Assembly (NCBI RefSeq): GCF_964252635.1
Contig: NZ_CAXUNP010000004.1
Coordinates: forward strand, 1-64,000
DNA length: 64,000 bases
From: Jatrophihabitans sp964252635
GTDB taxonomy: Bacteria > Actinomycetota > Actinomycetes > Mycobacteriales > Jatrophihabitantaceae
Direction of reading: 5' to 3'
The notes under the pieces were generated by a model, which had not been told where the DNA came from, did not search any database, and saw only the letters and a program-made list of their open reading frames with translations. This document shows, piece after piece, positions 40,361 through 48,690 of the stretch. The position numbers and the translations under genes were made by a program. Numbering within the stretch: the first letter of the stretch is position 1; the number at the start of each line of letters is the position of its first letter.

Positions 40361-41428
40361 TCAGGGCGCCGGGTAGACGGTGACGTCGGTCGCCTTCGCC
40401 GACAGCCAGACCTCCTGGCCCGGGGCGAGCGCCAGCTCGGCCAGGGTCGCCGCGGTGAGGTCCACCGCGGCCGGCGGGGCGCCGTCGACGCCGAGCCGCA
40501 CCCGGTCGCCCAGCGGAGCCAGGGTGGCGACCGTGCCGTTCCAGACGTTGCGTGCGCTGGTGTCGGTCGGGCGCGCGCGATGCACCGTGATGGCGGACGG
40601 TCGGACCGCCGCCAGCACCCGGCCGTCGTGGGCGTCGGACGCGACCAGCGTGCCGCCGTCGTCGAGCGAGACCCGTCCGGCCGACGCCTGCCCCACGTAG
40701 AGGTTCATCCCCACGAGCCTGGCGACGTACGGCGTCACCGGCCGGCTGGTGATCTCGGCCGGTGAGCCCTGCTGCACGAACCGACCGCGTTCGAGGACGA
40801 CGATGCGGGTGGCCAGCAGCAGGGCCTCGATCGGGTCGTGGGTGACGAGCAGCGTCGGCCCGGCGAAGGCGCCGAGGTGCTCGCGCAGCTCGCCCTGGAC
40901 CTCGGCGCGGGTCTGCACGTCGAGCGCGGCCAGCGGTTCGTCGAGCAGCAACACCCGTGGCTCGCCGGCGAGGGCGCGGGCGAGCGCCACGCGCTGGGCC
41001 TGACCTCCCGAGAGCTCGCGGGGACGGCGACGCGCCAGCTCCGACAGGCCGAGGCGGTCGAGCCAGGCCTGCGCCGCCGTGCGCGACGTCGTGGCGCGTT
41101 CGCCGCGGGACCGCGGCCCGAACGCGACGTTGTCGAGCACGCGCAGGTGCGGGAACAGGCGGTGGTCCTGGAACACGACGCCCACGCGGCGGCGCTGCGG
41201 GTCGACGAAGCGGCGCCCGTCGTCCAGCACCGTTCCGTCCAACCGCACCTCGCCGGTGTCGAGCGACAACAGCCCCGCCACGATGCGCAGCAGGGTGGAC
41301 TTGCCCGCACCGTTCGGCCCCAGGACGGCAACGACCTCCCCCGGCTCGGCCCCCACCGCGAGCTCGAGGTCGAACGCACCGCGCCGGACCCGGCCGTCGA
41401 CCAGCAGTCCCGCGCCTCCGTCCGTCAT
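40361..41428 (-). CDS. modC: Molybdate ABC transporter ATP-binding protein
   Basis: A 355-residue ABC ATPase with Walker A (GPNGAGKST, near residue 37), the signature LSGGQAQRVALARAL, Walker B (VLLLDEPLAALD) and the H-loop (LLVTHDP). A C-terminal TOBE domain (about 290-350: NVWNGTVATLAPLGDRVRL) binds molybdate. ATG 41428 overlaps the modB stop (ATGA). It powers ModB uptake of molybdate or tungstate. The upstream in-frame ATG (41455) lies inside modB and is not used. Confidence 0.93.
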   Translation of the reverse strand: MTDGGAGLLVDGRVRRGAFDLELAVGAEPGEVVAVLGPNGAGKSTLLRIVAGLLSLDTGEVRLDGTVLDDGRRFVDPQRRRVGVVFQDHRLFPHLRVLDNVAFGPRSRGERATTSRTAAQAWLDRLGLSELARRRPRELSGGQAQRVALARALAGEPRVLLLDEPLAALDVQTRAEVQGELREHLGAFAGPTLLVTHDPIEALLLATRIVVLERGRFVQQGSPAEITSRPVTPYVARLVGMNLYVGQASAGRVSLDDGGTLVASDAHDGRVLAAVRPSAITVHRARPTDTSARNVWNGTVATLAPLGDRVRLGVDGAPPAAVDLTAATLAELALAPGQEVWLSAKATDVTVYPAP

Positions 41429-42252
41429 GTTGCGGTCGCGATCGGGCGCAGCCACCGGTCGCGCATCACCCCGAGCACGATCAGCGCCACCGCGATGAGC
41501 GGCAGGCTGAGCGCGGGCGCGTCCGACGGCTGGTCGCTGAACACGCTGAGCACCAGGGTGGGCAAGGTCTGGCTGATGCCGGGTCGGTTACCGCCGATGA
41601 GCAGCGTGGCGCCGAACTCCCCGAGGGCCCGCGCCCAGCACAGCACCGCCCCGGCCAGGATCGACGGCAGCACCATCGGCAGGGTCACCCGCAGGAAGAT
41701 CCGGGAGCGGCCGGCTCCGAGCGTGGCCGCTGCCTCCTCCAGACCGCGGTCGGCCGTGCGGAACGCGCCCTCGACCGTGACGACCAGGAAGGGCATGGCG
41801 ACGAAGGTCTGGGCGACGACGACCGAGACGTAGGTGAACGGCAGGTCCTGGCCGAACACGGCGCGGATGAACCCGCCGAGCATGCCCTTGCGCCCGAACG
41901 CGTTGAACAGCGCGACGCCGCCGATCACCGGCGGCAGCACCAGCGGCACGGTCACCACCGCCCGCACGATGCCCATGCCGGGCACCCGGAGGCGGGCGAG
42001 CACCCAGGCCAGCGGGACGCCGACGAGCAGGGCGACGGCGGTGGCTTCGAGCGACGATTCGATGGACAGGCGCAGGGCCGTCCAGACCCCTTGGTGACGG
42101 TAGATCGAGCCGAGCCGGCGCCACGGCGTGCGTACGAGCAGGCCGACCGTGGGCAGCAGCAGGAACAGCACCGCCAGGACGGCGGGCGGAACCACGATCA
42201 GCGGCGTACCGAGCCCGCCCGCGGCCCGGGCACGCGCCCGGGCCCGGCTCAC
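41425..42252 (-). CDS. modB: Molybdate ABC transporter permease
   Basis: A 275-residue inner-membrane permease with about five or six hydrophobic segments and the EAA-type loop (RGLEEAAATLGAGRSRIFLRVTLPMVLP, key words LEEAAATLGAG) that docks to ModC. Its Arg/Ala-rich N-terminus precedes the first membrane segment near residue 20. The GTG start overlaps the modA stop (GTGA) and the 3' end overlaps modC. The longer frame to 42999 is a shadow of modA. Context confirms molybdate. Confidence 0.92.
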   Translation of the reverse strand: MSRARARARAAGGLGTPLIVVPPAVLAVLFLLLPTVGLLVRTPWRRLGSIYRHQGVWTALRLSIESSLEATAVALLVGVPLAWVLARLRVPGMGIVRAVVTVPLVLPPVIGGVALFNAFGRKGMLGGFIRAVFGQDLPFTYVSVVVAQTFVAMPFLVVTVEGAFRTADRGLEEAAATLGAGRSRIFLRVTLPMVLPSILAGAVLCWARALGEFGATLLIGGNRPGISQTLPTLVLSVFSDQPSDAPALSLPLIAVALIVLGVMRDRWLRPIATAT

Positions 42253-43049
42253 GGGTTGCTGAAGCCGTCCGCGGTGAGCACCTTCTTGCCGGTCGCGGAC
42301 AGCACGTACGCCACGAACGCGGACGCGAGCGCCGCGTTCTTGGCCGACTTCAACGTCGCGATGGGGTACTCGGTGCTGGCGTTGACGCTGCTCGGGATGG
42401 TGACGCCTTTGACCTTCGCGCCGGCCGCCCGCACGTCGGTGACGTACACGAGGCCGGCGTCGACCTCCCCGGACTGCACGATGGCAAGGGTCGACTTGAC
42501 GTCCTTCTCGCGCGCCACCGGGTTGACCTTGATCTTGGCGTTCGTGAAGACCTTGGCGGCGACCACACCGCACGGCACGGCCGGGTCGCAGACCGCGACC
42601 TTGACTCCCGACTTGGCGAGATCGTTCACCGAGCTGACCTTGCCGGGGTTCGACGGCGGCACCGCGATCTCGAGGGTGTTGCTGACGAAGTTGGTCGGGT
42701 TCTGCGCGGCCGACCCGAGCGAGGTCATGTTCTTCGTCGAGGCCGAGGCGAACACGTCGACCGGCGCGCCCTGGCTGATCTGCGTGGACAGGTCGGAACT
42801 GGCCCCGTAGGTGGTCTTGACCGTGGTGCCCGGGTGGGCGGCCTGGAACTGCTTGCTCAGCGTGCCGAAGGCCTCGGTGAGCGACGCGGCGGCGTACACG
42901 GTGATGCTGCCCGAGAGAGCGGTGCTCGACGACCCGGAGCCGGACGCGGCGGCGCTCGCCGGGGCGGACGACTTCCCACCGCTCCCGCTGGACGAGCACC
43001 CGGCCACCAGCAGGAGCACCGCGGACAACCCCAGGACGACACGCTTCAT
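42249..43049 (-). CDS. modA: Molybdate ABC transporter substrate-binding lipoprotein
   Basis: A 266-residue periplasmic-type binding protein anchored as a lipoprotein (LLLVAGC lipobox, Cys near residue 18). After a Ser/Gly/Ala linker the ModA domain begins at about residue 48 (ITVYAAASLTEAFGTL) and continues with TTYGASSDLSTQISQGAPVDVFASAS, ending ASAFVAYVLSATGKKVL. It captures molybdate or tungstate. ATG 43049. The 15-base gap to the regulator upstream supports one operon. Confidence 0.94.
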   Translation of the reverse strand: MKRVVLGLSAVLLLVAGCSSSGSGGKSSAPASAAASGSGSSSTALSGSITVYAAASLTEAFGTLSKQFQAAHPGTTVKTTYGASSDLSTQISQGAPVDVFASASTKNMTSLGSAAQNPTNFVSNTLEIAVPPSNPGKVSSVNDLAKSGVKVAVCDPAVPCGVVAAKVFTNAKIKVNPVAREKDVKSTLAIVQSGEVDAGLVYVTDVRAAGAKVKGVTIPSSVNASTEYPIATLKSAKNAALASAFVAYVLSATGKKVLTADGFSNP

Positions 43050-43063
43050 GCTCACTCGACCTC

Positions 43064-43465
43064 TCACGATTTCGGAACCTCGACGACGACGTTGGTGGAC
43101 TTGACCGACGCGACTGCGGTAACCCCAGGTTCGAGGCCCAGTTCGTCGGCGGCCTCGCGGCTCATCAGCGACACGACCCGGAACGGCCCGCACTGCACCT
43201 CGACCTGGGCCATGACACCGTCGCGCAGCACGCGCGTGACGAGCCCGACGAAGCGGTTCCGGGCGGACTCGCGGTCGATGGGGCCGACCTCGGGGACGGG
43301 GGTGGCGGTGGCGCGGGCGAACTCGGCGAGGTCCGCACCGTCGACCACGCGGCGGCCTGCGCTGTCGGTGGACGTGGCGACCCGGCCGCTGTCGGCCCAC
43401 CGTCGCAGCGAGTCGTCGCTGACGCCGAGCAGCTCGGCCGCGTCCCGGATGCGATAGCTCGGCAT
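43064..43465 (-). CDS. HTH-TOBE molybdate-responsive regulator (ModE-like)
   Basis: A 133-residue protein with an N-terminal MerR/excisionase-type helix-turn-helix (YRIRDAAELLGVSDDSLRRWADSGRV) and a C-terminal molybdopterin-binding TOBE domain (NRFVGLVTRVLRDGVMAQVEVQCGPFRVVSLMSREAADEL, key words NRFVGLVT and QVEVQCG). It is the first gene of the mod operon and probably represses or senses it in response to molybdate. The layout differs from classical ModE (winged-helix with two Mop repeats), so the exact name is left open. Confidence 0.88.
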   Translation of the reverse strand: MPSYRIRDAAELLGVSDDSLRRWADSGRVATSTDSAGRRVVDGADLAEFARATATPVPEVGPIDRESARNRFVGLVTRVLRDGVMAQVEVQCGPFRVVSLMSREAADELGLEPGVTAVASVKSTNVVVEVPKS

Positions 43466-43635
43466 GCGGCGACCTTACCCGCAGACCACCGCAGGTGCGC
43501 CTGCACGTGGCACGAGTGGACGCAGCTGCGCCCGTAGCACGCGGTGGTCGACCAGCACCGCCCGCCGCGACGGGAGGCGTGCGTCGGGGCGCATTTGGAG
43601 CAGGCGACCCGGATCAGTAGAGTGGGTTTCACCGA

Positions 43636-43709
43636 CGCGGGGTGGAGCAGCTCGGTAGCTCGCTGGGCTCATAACCCAGAGGTCGCAGGTTCAAATCCTG
43701 CCCCCGCTA
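43636..43709 (+). tRNA. Initiator tRNA-fMet (CAT)
   Basis: A complete cloverleaf beginning CGCGGGGTGGAGCAG and ending at A73; CCA is not encoded. The anticodon CAT is at 43670-43672. Initiator identity is shown by the unpaired first base of the acceptor stem (C1 opposite T72) and by the three G:C pairs flanking the anticodon loop (GGG...CCC). A strong 11-bp hairpin follows at 43736-43768. Confidence 0.95.
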
Positions 43710-43735
43710 CAAATCACGCGTCAGCAGAGTTCGAG

Positions 43736-43768
43736 ATCAGCCCCGCCCGTTCCCGGTGCGGGGCTGAT
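43736..43768 (+). terminator. Terminator hairpin after initiator tRNA
   Basis: ATCAGCCCCGC (43736-43746) pairs perfectly with GCGGGGCTGAT (43758-43768) around an 11-base loop. It lies 27 bases after the tRNA and, read from the other side, 61 bases beyond the 3' end of the reverse-strand hydrolase gene. Confidence 0.75.
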
Positions 43769-43828
43769 GTCGTCAGGGAGCGTCGTACTCGAAGCGCCGA
43801 CCGCTGCGGGCACCGTCGCGGTCGACGT

Positions 43829-44914
43829 TCAGCGGATGACGGCTCGCACGTGCAGCCGGCGTCCGGTCTCGACGCGCCACGTGGTGCCGCCGTCGGAGCT
43901 GTAGGACTCCTGTCCGAGCGCCGCGGGACCGTCGTCGGAGTAGGCGACTCCGTAACAGCCGGTGCCGGTCGTGGACGAAAGGATCACCGCCAACTGCTCG
44001 CCGCGGTGCACGCGGACGTGGGCGGGTAGCCCGAGCCACGACGGCGACCAGCTCACCTGCGGCGCAGTCACCGCGCGGGTCGCCAACGTCCGGCCGGGTG
44101 TCCCGTCGGGCTGCAGGCGGACCAGGCGGAGAGTCAGCGGCTGGTCGGGCTGACCGGTCGTGTTCTGGTCGGCGGGGCGGGCCTGGAACAAGGTGGCGTC
44201 GACGCCGCGGAGGACGCCGCCGCGGGTGGCAGTGAAGCTCTGCATGCGCTCGACGGTGCCGCCGATGTCGCAGTAGGAGTGGAACCCGGGATCGGTGGCG
44301 GGCCGCACCGGGCCACCGGTCGGCAGAGCCACCCGGTAGGTACTGGCGCACGTCAACGGTCGGATCGCCCCGTCGGCGGTGAACCGCAGCGGTTCCCAGT
44401 AGGTGGTGGCCGGCGATTGGTTGTGTACGCCGTTGTTCCACCGGTCGGAGGTGTACAGGTAGAGCGGGCCGTTCGGACCGGACAGGGTCGCGACGTCGTC
44501 GGGCTGCCCGCCGCACGACGTTGCCGAGATCGACGTGCCCTTGACGATCGGGGCCGGACGGGCCCACTGGTTCAGGTCGCCGGAGAAGTCGTCGGACAGC
44601 AGCACCTGGCCGTCCGGCGCGGTGACCCTAACGTTGTCGAACCGGGCGCTCTCGCCGTCACTGTCACCTTCCCGGAAGCCGACCCGCCCGGCACCGAAGG
44701 TGGAGTCAGACGTGCTGTCCACGAGGACGCCGTTGATCGTGGTACGGATCGTCGACCCGGATGCGGTGGTGGCGACGTGGTAGGTATCGCCGCCGACGAT
44801 CGGGAACGGCGTGGGCACGACCGTGGTGCTGACGACCTGCCCGTTCTCGTACACGAGTTTGGTCAGGCTGCCCGACGTCGCACCCGGGTAGGGGTAGTTG
44901 CCGAGCAGCCACGC
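43829..44914 (-). pseudogene. C-terminal part of split family-43-like secreted hydrolase, downstream of an in-frame amber codon
   Basis: This stretch is in the same frame as 44915-46003, separated from it only by a single TAG at 44917-44915. The first residues after the stop read AWLLGNYPYPGATSG, continuing the preceding ...WVFRADGTGTG smoothly, so the ancestral codon was probably Tyr (TAC). Content is a concanavalin/LamG-type beta-sandwich (YHVATTASGSTIRTTINGVLV) and a C-terminal domain with YLYTSDRWNNG and a disulfide-rich region. A GTG at 44854 could restart translation, but without a secretion signal. It is either a real nonsense allele, a sequencing error, or a read-through site. Confidence 0.7.
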
Positions 44915-46003
44915 CTAGCCGGTTCCGGTGCCGTCGGCCCGGAACACCCACCCGGCCTGGGCGTACGTGCCGCCGTCACCCGTCTGCAGGGGGGTGGTGT
45001 CGAAGCTCATCGTGTAGTCGGTCCAGTCCGGACCGGCCTTGCTGAGCCCGATGTCGCCGCCGTTCACCGTGAGTCCACCGTCCGCCACCCGCCAGATGTC
45101 CGGGGTGGTGCCGGAGCCGGTCCACGGGCCGAGCGGGGAGCTCGCGGTCAGGTAGGAGGTACCGGTACCGCCGCAGTAACCACAGTTGGGGTCGGAGTAG
45201 GTGAGGTAATACCGGGCACCCCGCCGGAACAGGCCCGGGGCCTCCGTACTGCGGGTGTTGAGGCGGACGAAGCGTCCGGTGCCGGACGTGTAGGTCCGGT
45301 CCAGTTGCTCCACCACCAGGTCACCCCCGCCGATCCAGTCGGTGTAGGCGAGGTAGGCCGTCCCGTCGTGGTCGACGAACAGGTTCTCGTCGCCGTTGTC
45401 GGCCCCGGTCGGCGACGCCGCTTTGTTGATGGCCAGCGTCGGCTTCGGCGCCTCGACGAACGGCCCGGTGGGACGGGCGGCGGTGAACACGTGATAGTCG
45501 ACGGTGTTGTCGTAGCTGTTGAACCACAGCACGTAGCGACGGGTGTGGGCGTTGTAGACCACGTGCGGCCGGAAGCAGCCGTAGGTCGATCCGTTGCATG
45601 CCTGCTGCCAGGCCGGCGTGTGGGCGTCGAACAACGCGCCCCGGTCCGTCCAGCGGCTCAAGTCAGTCGAGGAGTAGACGCGGAACCCGCAGAACGGCGA
45701 ACCCGGCCCCTGCCAGGTGAACCCGCAGCCGTAGGAGGTGCCGTACAGGTAGTAGGTGTCGCCGAAGCGCACCGTTCCACCGTCGTGGGCGTCGATGGCG
45801 TTGCCCGCTGTGTCGAAACGCAGGGTCGCTCCGGCTGCGTCGCCGTCCACGATCGTCGTGGTCGGCGAGTGACCACGCAACGATACAGCACCGACGGGTC
45901 GTGGGCTCGCCCCCGCCGCGCTGACGCCGACCAGCAACCCGCACAGGACGGTCAGTATGACGACGACAGCACACGTGGTGCGGCCCGACCGAATTCGTTT
46001 CAC
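44915..46003 (-). CDS. Secreted family-43-like glycoside hydrolase, N-terminal part (ends at amber codon)
   Basis: A 362-residue protein with a signal peptide (about residues 1-30, VKRIRSGRTTCAVVVILTVLCGLLVGVSAAGA core) and a five-bladed propeller-like domain of the GH43/family-43-like type (GDTYYLYGTSYGCGF, VYSSTDLSRWTDRG, PHVVYNAHTRRYVLWFNSY, DGTAYLAYTDW). It probably acts on polysaccharides outside the cell. GTG 46003 has GGAGACG upstream. The gene ends at TAG 44917-44915, which interrupts a longer ancestral protein of about 724 residues whose remaining part is at 43829-44914. The open frame to 46039 is not preferred. Confidence 0.7.
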   Translation of the reverse strand: MKRIRSGRTTCAVVVILTVLCGLLVGVSAAGASPRPVGAVSLRGHSPTTTIVDGDAAGATLRFDTAGNAIDAHDGGTVRFGDTYYLYGTSYGCGFTWQGPGSPFCGFRVYSSTDLSRWTDRGALFDAHTPAWQQACNGSTYGCFRPHVVYNAHTRRYVLWFNSYDNTVDYHVFTAARPTGPFVEAPKPTLAINKAASPTGADNGDENLFVDHDGTAYLAYTDWIGGGDLVVEQLDRTYTSGTGRFVRLNTRSTEAPGLFRRGARYYLTYSDPNCGYCGGTGTSYLTASSPLGPWTGSGTTPDIWRVADGGLTVNGGDIGLSKAGPDWTDYTMSFDTTPLQTGDGGTYAQAGWVFRADGTGTG

Positions 46004-46246
46004 GCAACGTCTCCTCGTCCGAACGATCTCGTCCGACAATTCGCGCTACGCGCCCACCTCAACAAGAAATGGGTCGAAAGTTGGCCTCAATCGGTCAACC
46101 TGGGCGACGAGGCCGGTCGGACGTCCGAGGGGACCGGAGGTTCACGGGTGGCGTGGACGGACGCTCCTGACCTCTCGATCGGGGTAGGACGTCCCGTGCG
46201 AGACGTGTTGCACAACGACCCGACCGACCCGTACCGAGGGAGAGCG

Positions 46247-47365
46247 ATGACCCCGCGCACGACACCGCCGTTCCGTGCCGACCACGTCGGCAGCCTGCTG
46301 CGCCCGCAGGGCCTGCTCGACGCGCGCGAGCAGCACCGGCAAGGCCACCTCGACGCCGACGGTCTGCGCGCCGTCGAGGACGACGCCATCCGCGAGGTCG
46401 TGCAGCAGCAGGAGGCCGTGGGCCTGCAGACCGCCACGGACGGCGAGTTCCGTCGCACGTCGTGGCACATGGACTTCATCTACGCGCTGCAGGGCGTGTC
46501 CCGCACCGACGAGATGATCAAGGTGCACATGCGCAACACCGCCGGGGACAACGACTTCACCTCGGCCGCGCTGCGGGTGGACGGCAAGCTTGGTATCGAC
46601 GGCCCGATCTTCGGCGACGCGTTCCGTTTCCTGCAGTCGACCGTCACCACCGGCACGCCGAAACTGACCATCCCGTCGCCGAGCATGGTGCACTACCGCG
46701 GCGGCCCGGCCTCGCTCGACCCCGCGGTCTACCCCGACGAGGACGCGTTCTGGGACGACCTGTCCGCCGCCTATGCCGACCAGGTGCGTGAGATCGCGGC
46801 TCTGGGCTGCACCTACCTGCAGCTCGACGACACGAGCCTGGCCTATCTGAACGACCCGGCGCAACGCGCCGAGATCGCGGCGCAGGGCCGCGACGCCGAG
46901 CACCAGCACGAGCGCTACATCCGCCAGATCAACGCGGCACTGGCCGGTCGGCCCGACGGCCTCGCGGTGACGACGCACATGTGCCGCGGCAACTACCGCT
47001 CCTCGTGGGCGGCGGAGGGTGGTTACGACTTCGTCGCCGAGGCCCTGTTCACGCAGCTCGACGTCGACGGGTTCTTCCTCGAGTACGACGACGCCCGCTC
47101 CGGCACGTTCGAGCCGCTGCGGTTCGTCCCGCCGGACAAGTTCGTGGTGCTGGGGTTGGTGACCTCCAAGTCACCGGTGCTCGAGTCCAAGGCCGACCTG
47201 AAGCGGCGCATCGACGACGCGGCGCGCTACGTCCCGCTCGAGCAGCTGTGCCTGTCACCGCAGTGCGGCTTCTCCTCGACGGTGGAGGGCAACGACCTCA
47301 CCCGCGACGAGCAGTTCGCCAAGCTGGCGTTGATCGTCGAGGTCGCCCAGGAGGTCTGGGGCTGA
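46247..47365 (+). CDS. Cobalamin-independent methionine synthase-like protein (MetE C-terminal domain, YxjG-like)
   Basis: A 372-residue single-domain relative of the MetE catalytic half; MetE transfers a methyl group from a folate to homocysteine. Family blocks are visible: RADHVGSLLRP near the N-terminus, TDGEFRRTSWHMDF, YLQLDDTSL, VTTHMCRGN with the His/Cys zinc ligands, FLEYDDARSG, and LSPQCGFSST with the second Cys ligand. Homologues such as B. subtilis YxjG/YxjH are MetE-like but their physiological methyl donor is uncertain. ATG 46247 with GAGGGAGAG. I see no SAM riboswitch in the 243-base upstream gap, which it shares with the divergent hydrolase. Confidence 0.9.
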   Translation: MTPRTTPPFRADHVGSLLRPQGLLDAREQHRQGHLDADGLRAVEDDAIREVVQQQEAVGLQTATDGEFRRTSWHMDFIYALQGVSRTDEMIKVHMRNTAGDNDFTSAALRVDGKLGIDGPIFGDAFRFLQSTVTTGTPKLTIPSPSMVHYRGGPASLDPAVYPDEDAFWDDLSAAYADQVREIAALGCTYLQLDDTSLAYLNDPAQRAEIAAQGRDAEHQHERYIRQINAALAGRPDGLAVTTHMCRGNYRSSWAAEGGYDFVAEALFTQLDVDGFFLEYDDARSGTFEPLRFVPPDKFVVLGLVTSKSPVLESKADLKRRIDDAARYVPLEQLCLSPQCGFSSTVEGNDLTRDEQFAKLALIVEVAQEVWG

Positions 47366-47381
47366 GCCCGGGCTCAGTCCC
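47358..47381 (+). terminator. Strong hairpin across the MetE-like gene stop codon
   Basis: CTGAGCCCGGGCTCAG (47362-47377) is a perfect palindrome, extended by GGGG (47358-47361) opposite TCCC (47378-47381) with one G:T pair. The TGA stop (47363-47365) is in the left arm. Convergent with the MarR gene. Confidence 0.65.
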
Positions 47382-47411
47382 GCATCGGGGTGCCGGACCG
47401 TCGGGGCGAGG

Positions 47412-47861
47412 TCAGGCACTCCACCCGGGATGCTCGTCCAGTACCTGATCGAGCAGCAACCTGAGCTGCTCGCGCTCACGGGTCCCGAGTCGCGCGAGCA
47501 GCGACTCCTGAACCAGGTCGGCACGTTCCTGCAGCTCGTCCAGGTAGCGCCTGCCCCGTGCACGGAGGACGACGCGGTTACGCCGTGAATCGGCCGGATC
47601 CGGTACCCGCTGCACGTTCGCGTCGGCCTCCAAGCGGGTGACGACCACGCTCACGTCGTTGCGGTCGAGACCCAGTCGACGGCCGAGGTCGGCCTGACTC
47701 ATCGTGCCGAACTCGTCGAGCGCTGCAAGGACCGCGAAGTCCGTTCGTGCCGACAGTGGCATCTGTTGCGCGGTCAGCCGCGTCCCGACCGTCGCAACCT
47801 TGTTGGCCTGCCAGCTCAGCAACGCTCGTAGACGGGCCGGCGGTCTCGCGGGTTCGGGCAC
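47412..47861 (-). CDS. MarR family transcriptional regulator
   Basis: A 149-residue winged-helix regulator (LAALDEFGTMSQADLGRRLGLDRNDVSVVVTRLEADANVQRVPDPADSRRNRVVLRARGRRYL, key words MSQADLG, DRNDVSVVVTRLE and DPADSRRN). Divergent from an SDR-type gene, with two copies of a matching operator between them. It probably represses the SDR gene and itself until a small aromatic or other ligand binds. GTG start at 47861. Confidence 0.92.
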   Translation of the reverse strand: MPEPARPPARLRALLSWQANKVATVGTRLTAQQMPLSARTDFAVLAALDEFGTMSQADLGRRLGLDRNDVSVVVTRLEADANVQRVPDPADSRRNRVVLRARGRRYLDELQERADLVQESLLARLGTREREQLRLLLDQVLDEHPGWSA

Positions 47862-47873
47862 CAGGCCATCTTA

Positions 47874-47917
47874 CGTTGGGACGACCAACAATCAAGCGTA
47901 CGTTGGTGTCACCAACG
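47874..47917. promoter_or_regulatory. Two MarR-type operators between MarR and SDR genes
   Basis: CGTTGG-GACGA-CCAACA (47874-47890) and the perfect palindrome CGTTGGTGTCACCAACG (47901-47917) share the half-sites CGTTGG/CCAACG with N5 spacing, centres 27 bases apart. They lie between divergent starts of the MarR and SDR genes. Confidence 0.72.
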
Positions 47918-47945
47918 CAAGTTACCCGACGGACGAGGAAGCCCT

Positions 47946-48668
47946 GTGACGAACAACCTGCTGGTATTGCAAGGACATCGCGTCGTCGTCCCCGGCGGAA
48001 CCGGTGGCGTGGGCGAGGGCGTGGTCCGCCAACTGCTCGCCACCGGCGCCGAGGTTCTCGTGCCGACCCGGAGCGCCGGGCGCAGCGCCGAACTCCGCAA
48101 CGCCCTCGGTCCCGTCGAGGACGACCGTCTGCACCTGTTCGAACACGACTACACGACCTTCGCCGGCGCCGTCGAGCTCGCCGGCGAGATCGAGCGCCGT
48201 CTCGGCCAGGTCGACTCGGTGGTCGCGCCCATCGGCGGCTGGTGGGCAGGCGGACCGCTGGCCGAGATGAGCGAAACCGACTGGGCCGAGGCGTTCATCG
48301 GTCTCGCGACCGCCCACGCGGCCGTCCTGCGCGCGTTCCTCCCGCGCCTGGGCGCCGGCGGCGCGTACATCCTGGTTGTCGGCGACTCGGCCCTGCAACC
48401 CGTTCCCGGCAGCGGCCTGGTCAGCATGGAGCAGGCCGCGATCCTGATGATGCAGCGTGTCGTTGCCGCCGAATACGCCGAACAACGCCGCGTCTTCGCA
48501 TTTCTGCTCGGTCAGGTGGCTACGCGCGCCGGCAACGACGGACAGATCACCGCCGACCAGGTCGGAACCGTCGCCACCGCCGCGTTGCAGGGCGTCGCCG
48601 GCAGCCGCACCGTCCCCGTCCACGACGACCGTGAGCTCGAGAGCGCGCTCGCGCTGCTTCGCGGCTGA
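47946..48668 (+). CDS. Atypical short-chain dehydrogenase/reductase
   Basis: A 240-residue SDR-fold protein with a glycine motif VVVPGGTGGVGEGVVRQLLATGAEVL and the conserved core (VVAPIGGWWAGGPLAEMSETDWAEAF, ILVVGDSALQ). The catalytic YxxxK is missing: the expected position reads VSMEQ. The remaining Ser of GDSA is present. It may be non-catalytic, bind NAD(P) only, or use another residue. It is probably controlled by the divergent MarR gene. GTG 47946 after GAGGAAG. Confidence 0.82.
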   Translation: MTNNLLVLQGHRVVVPGGTGGVGEGVVRQLLATGAEVLVPTRSAGRSAELRNALGPVEDDRLHLFEHDYTTFAGAVELAGEIERRLGQVDSVVAPIGGWWAGGPLAEMSETDWAEAFIGLATAHAAVLRAFLPRLGAGGAYILVVGDSALQPVPGSGLVSMEQAAILMMQRVVAAEYAEQRRVFAFLLGQVATRAGNDGQITADQVGTVATAALQGVAGSRTVPVHDDRELESALALLRG

Positions 48669-48690
48669 TCAGGCACGTCCGCGGCACGCG

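Noticed and set aside
44279..46246. Long upstream extension of the MetE-like open frame
   Set aside because: The first 650 or so codons are antisense to the split hydrolase; the family N-terminus starts at ATG 46247 with a ribosome site.
46004..46246. Possible SAM riboswitch upstream of the MetE-like gene
   Set aside because: No S-box-like core or helix pattern could be recognised by eye in the 243 bases.
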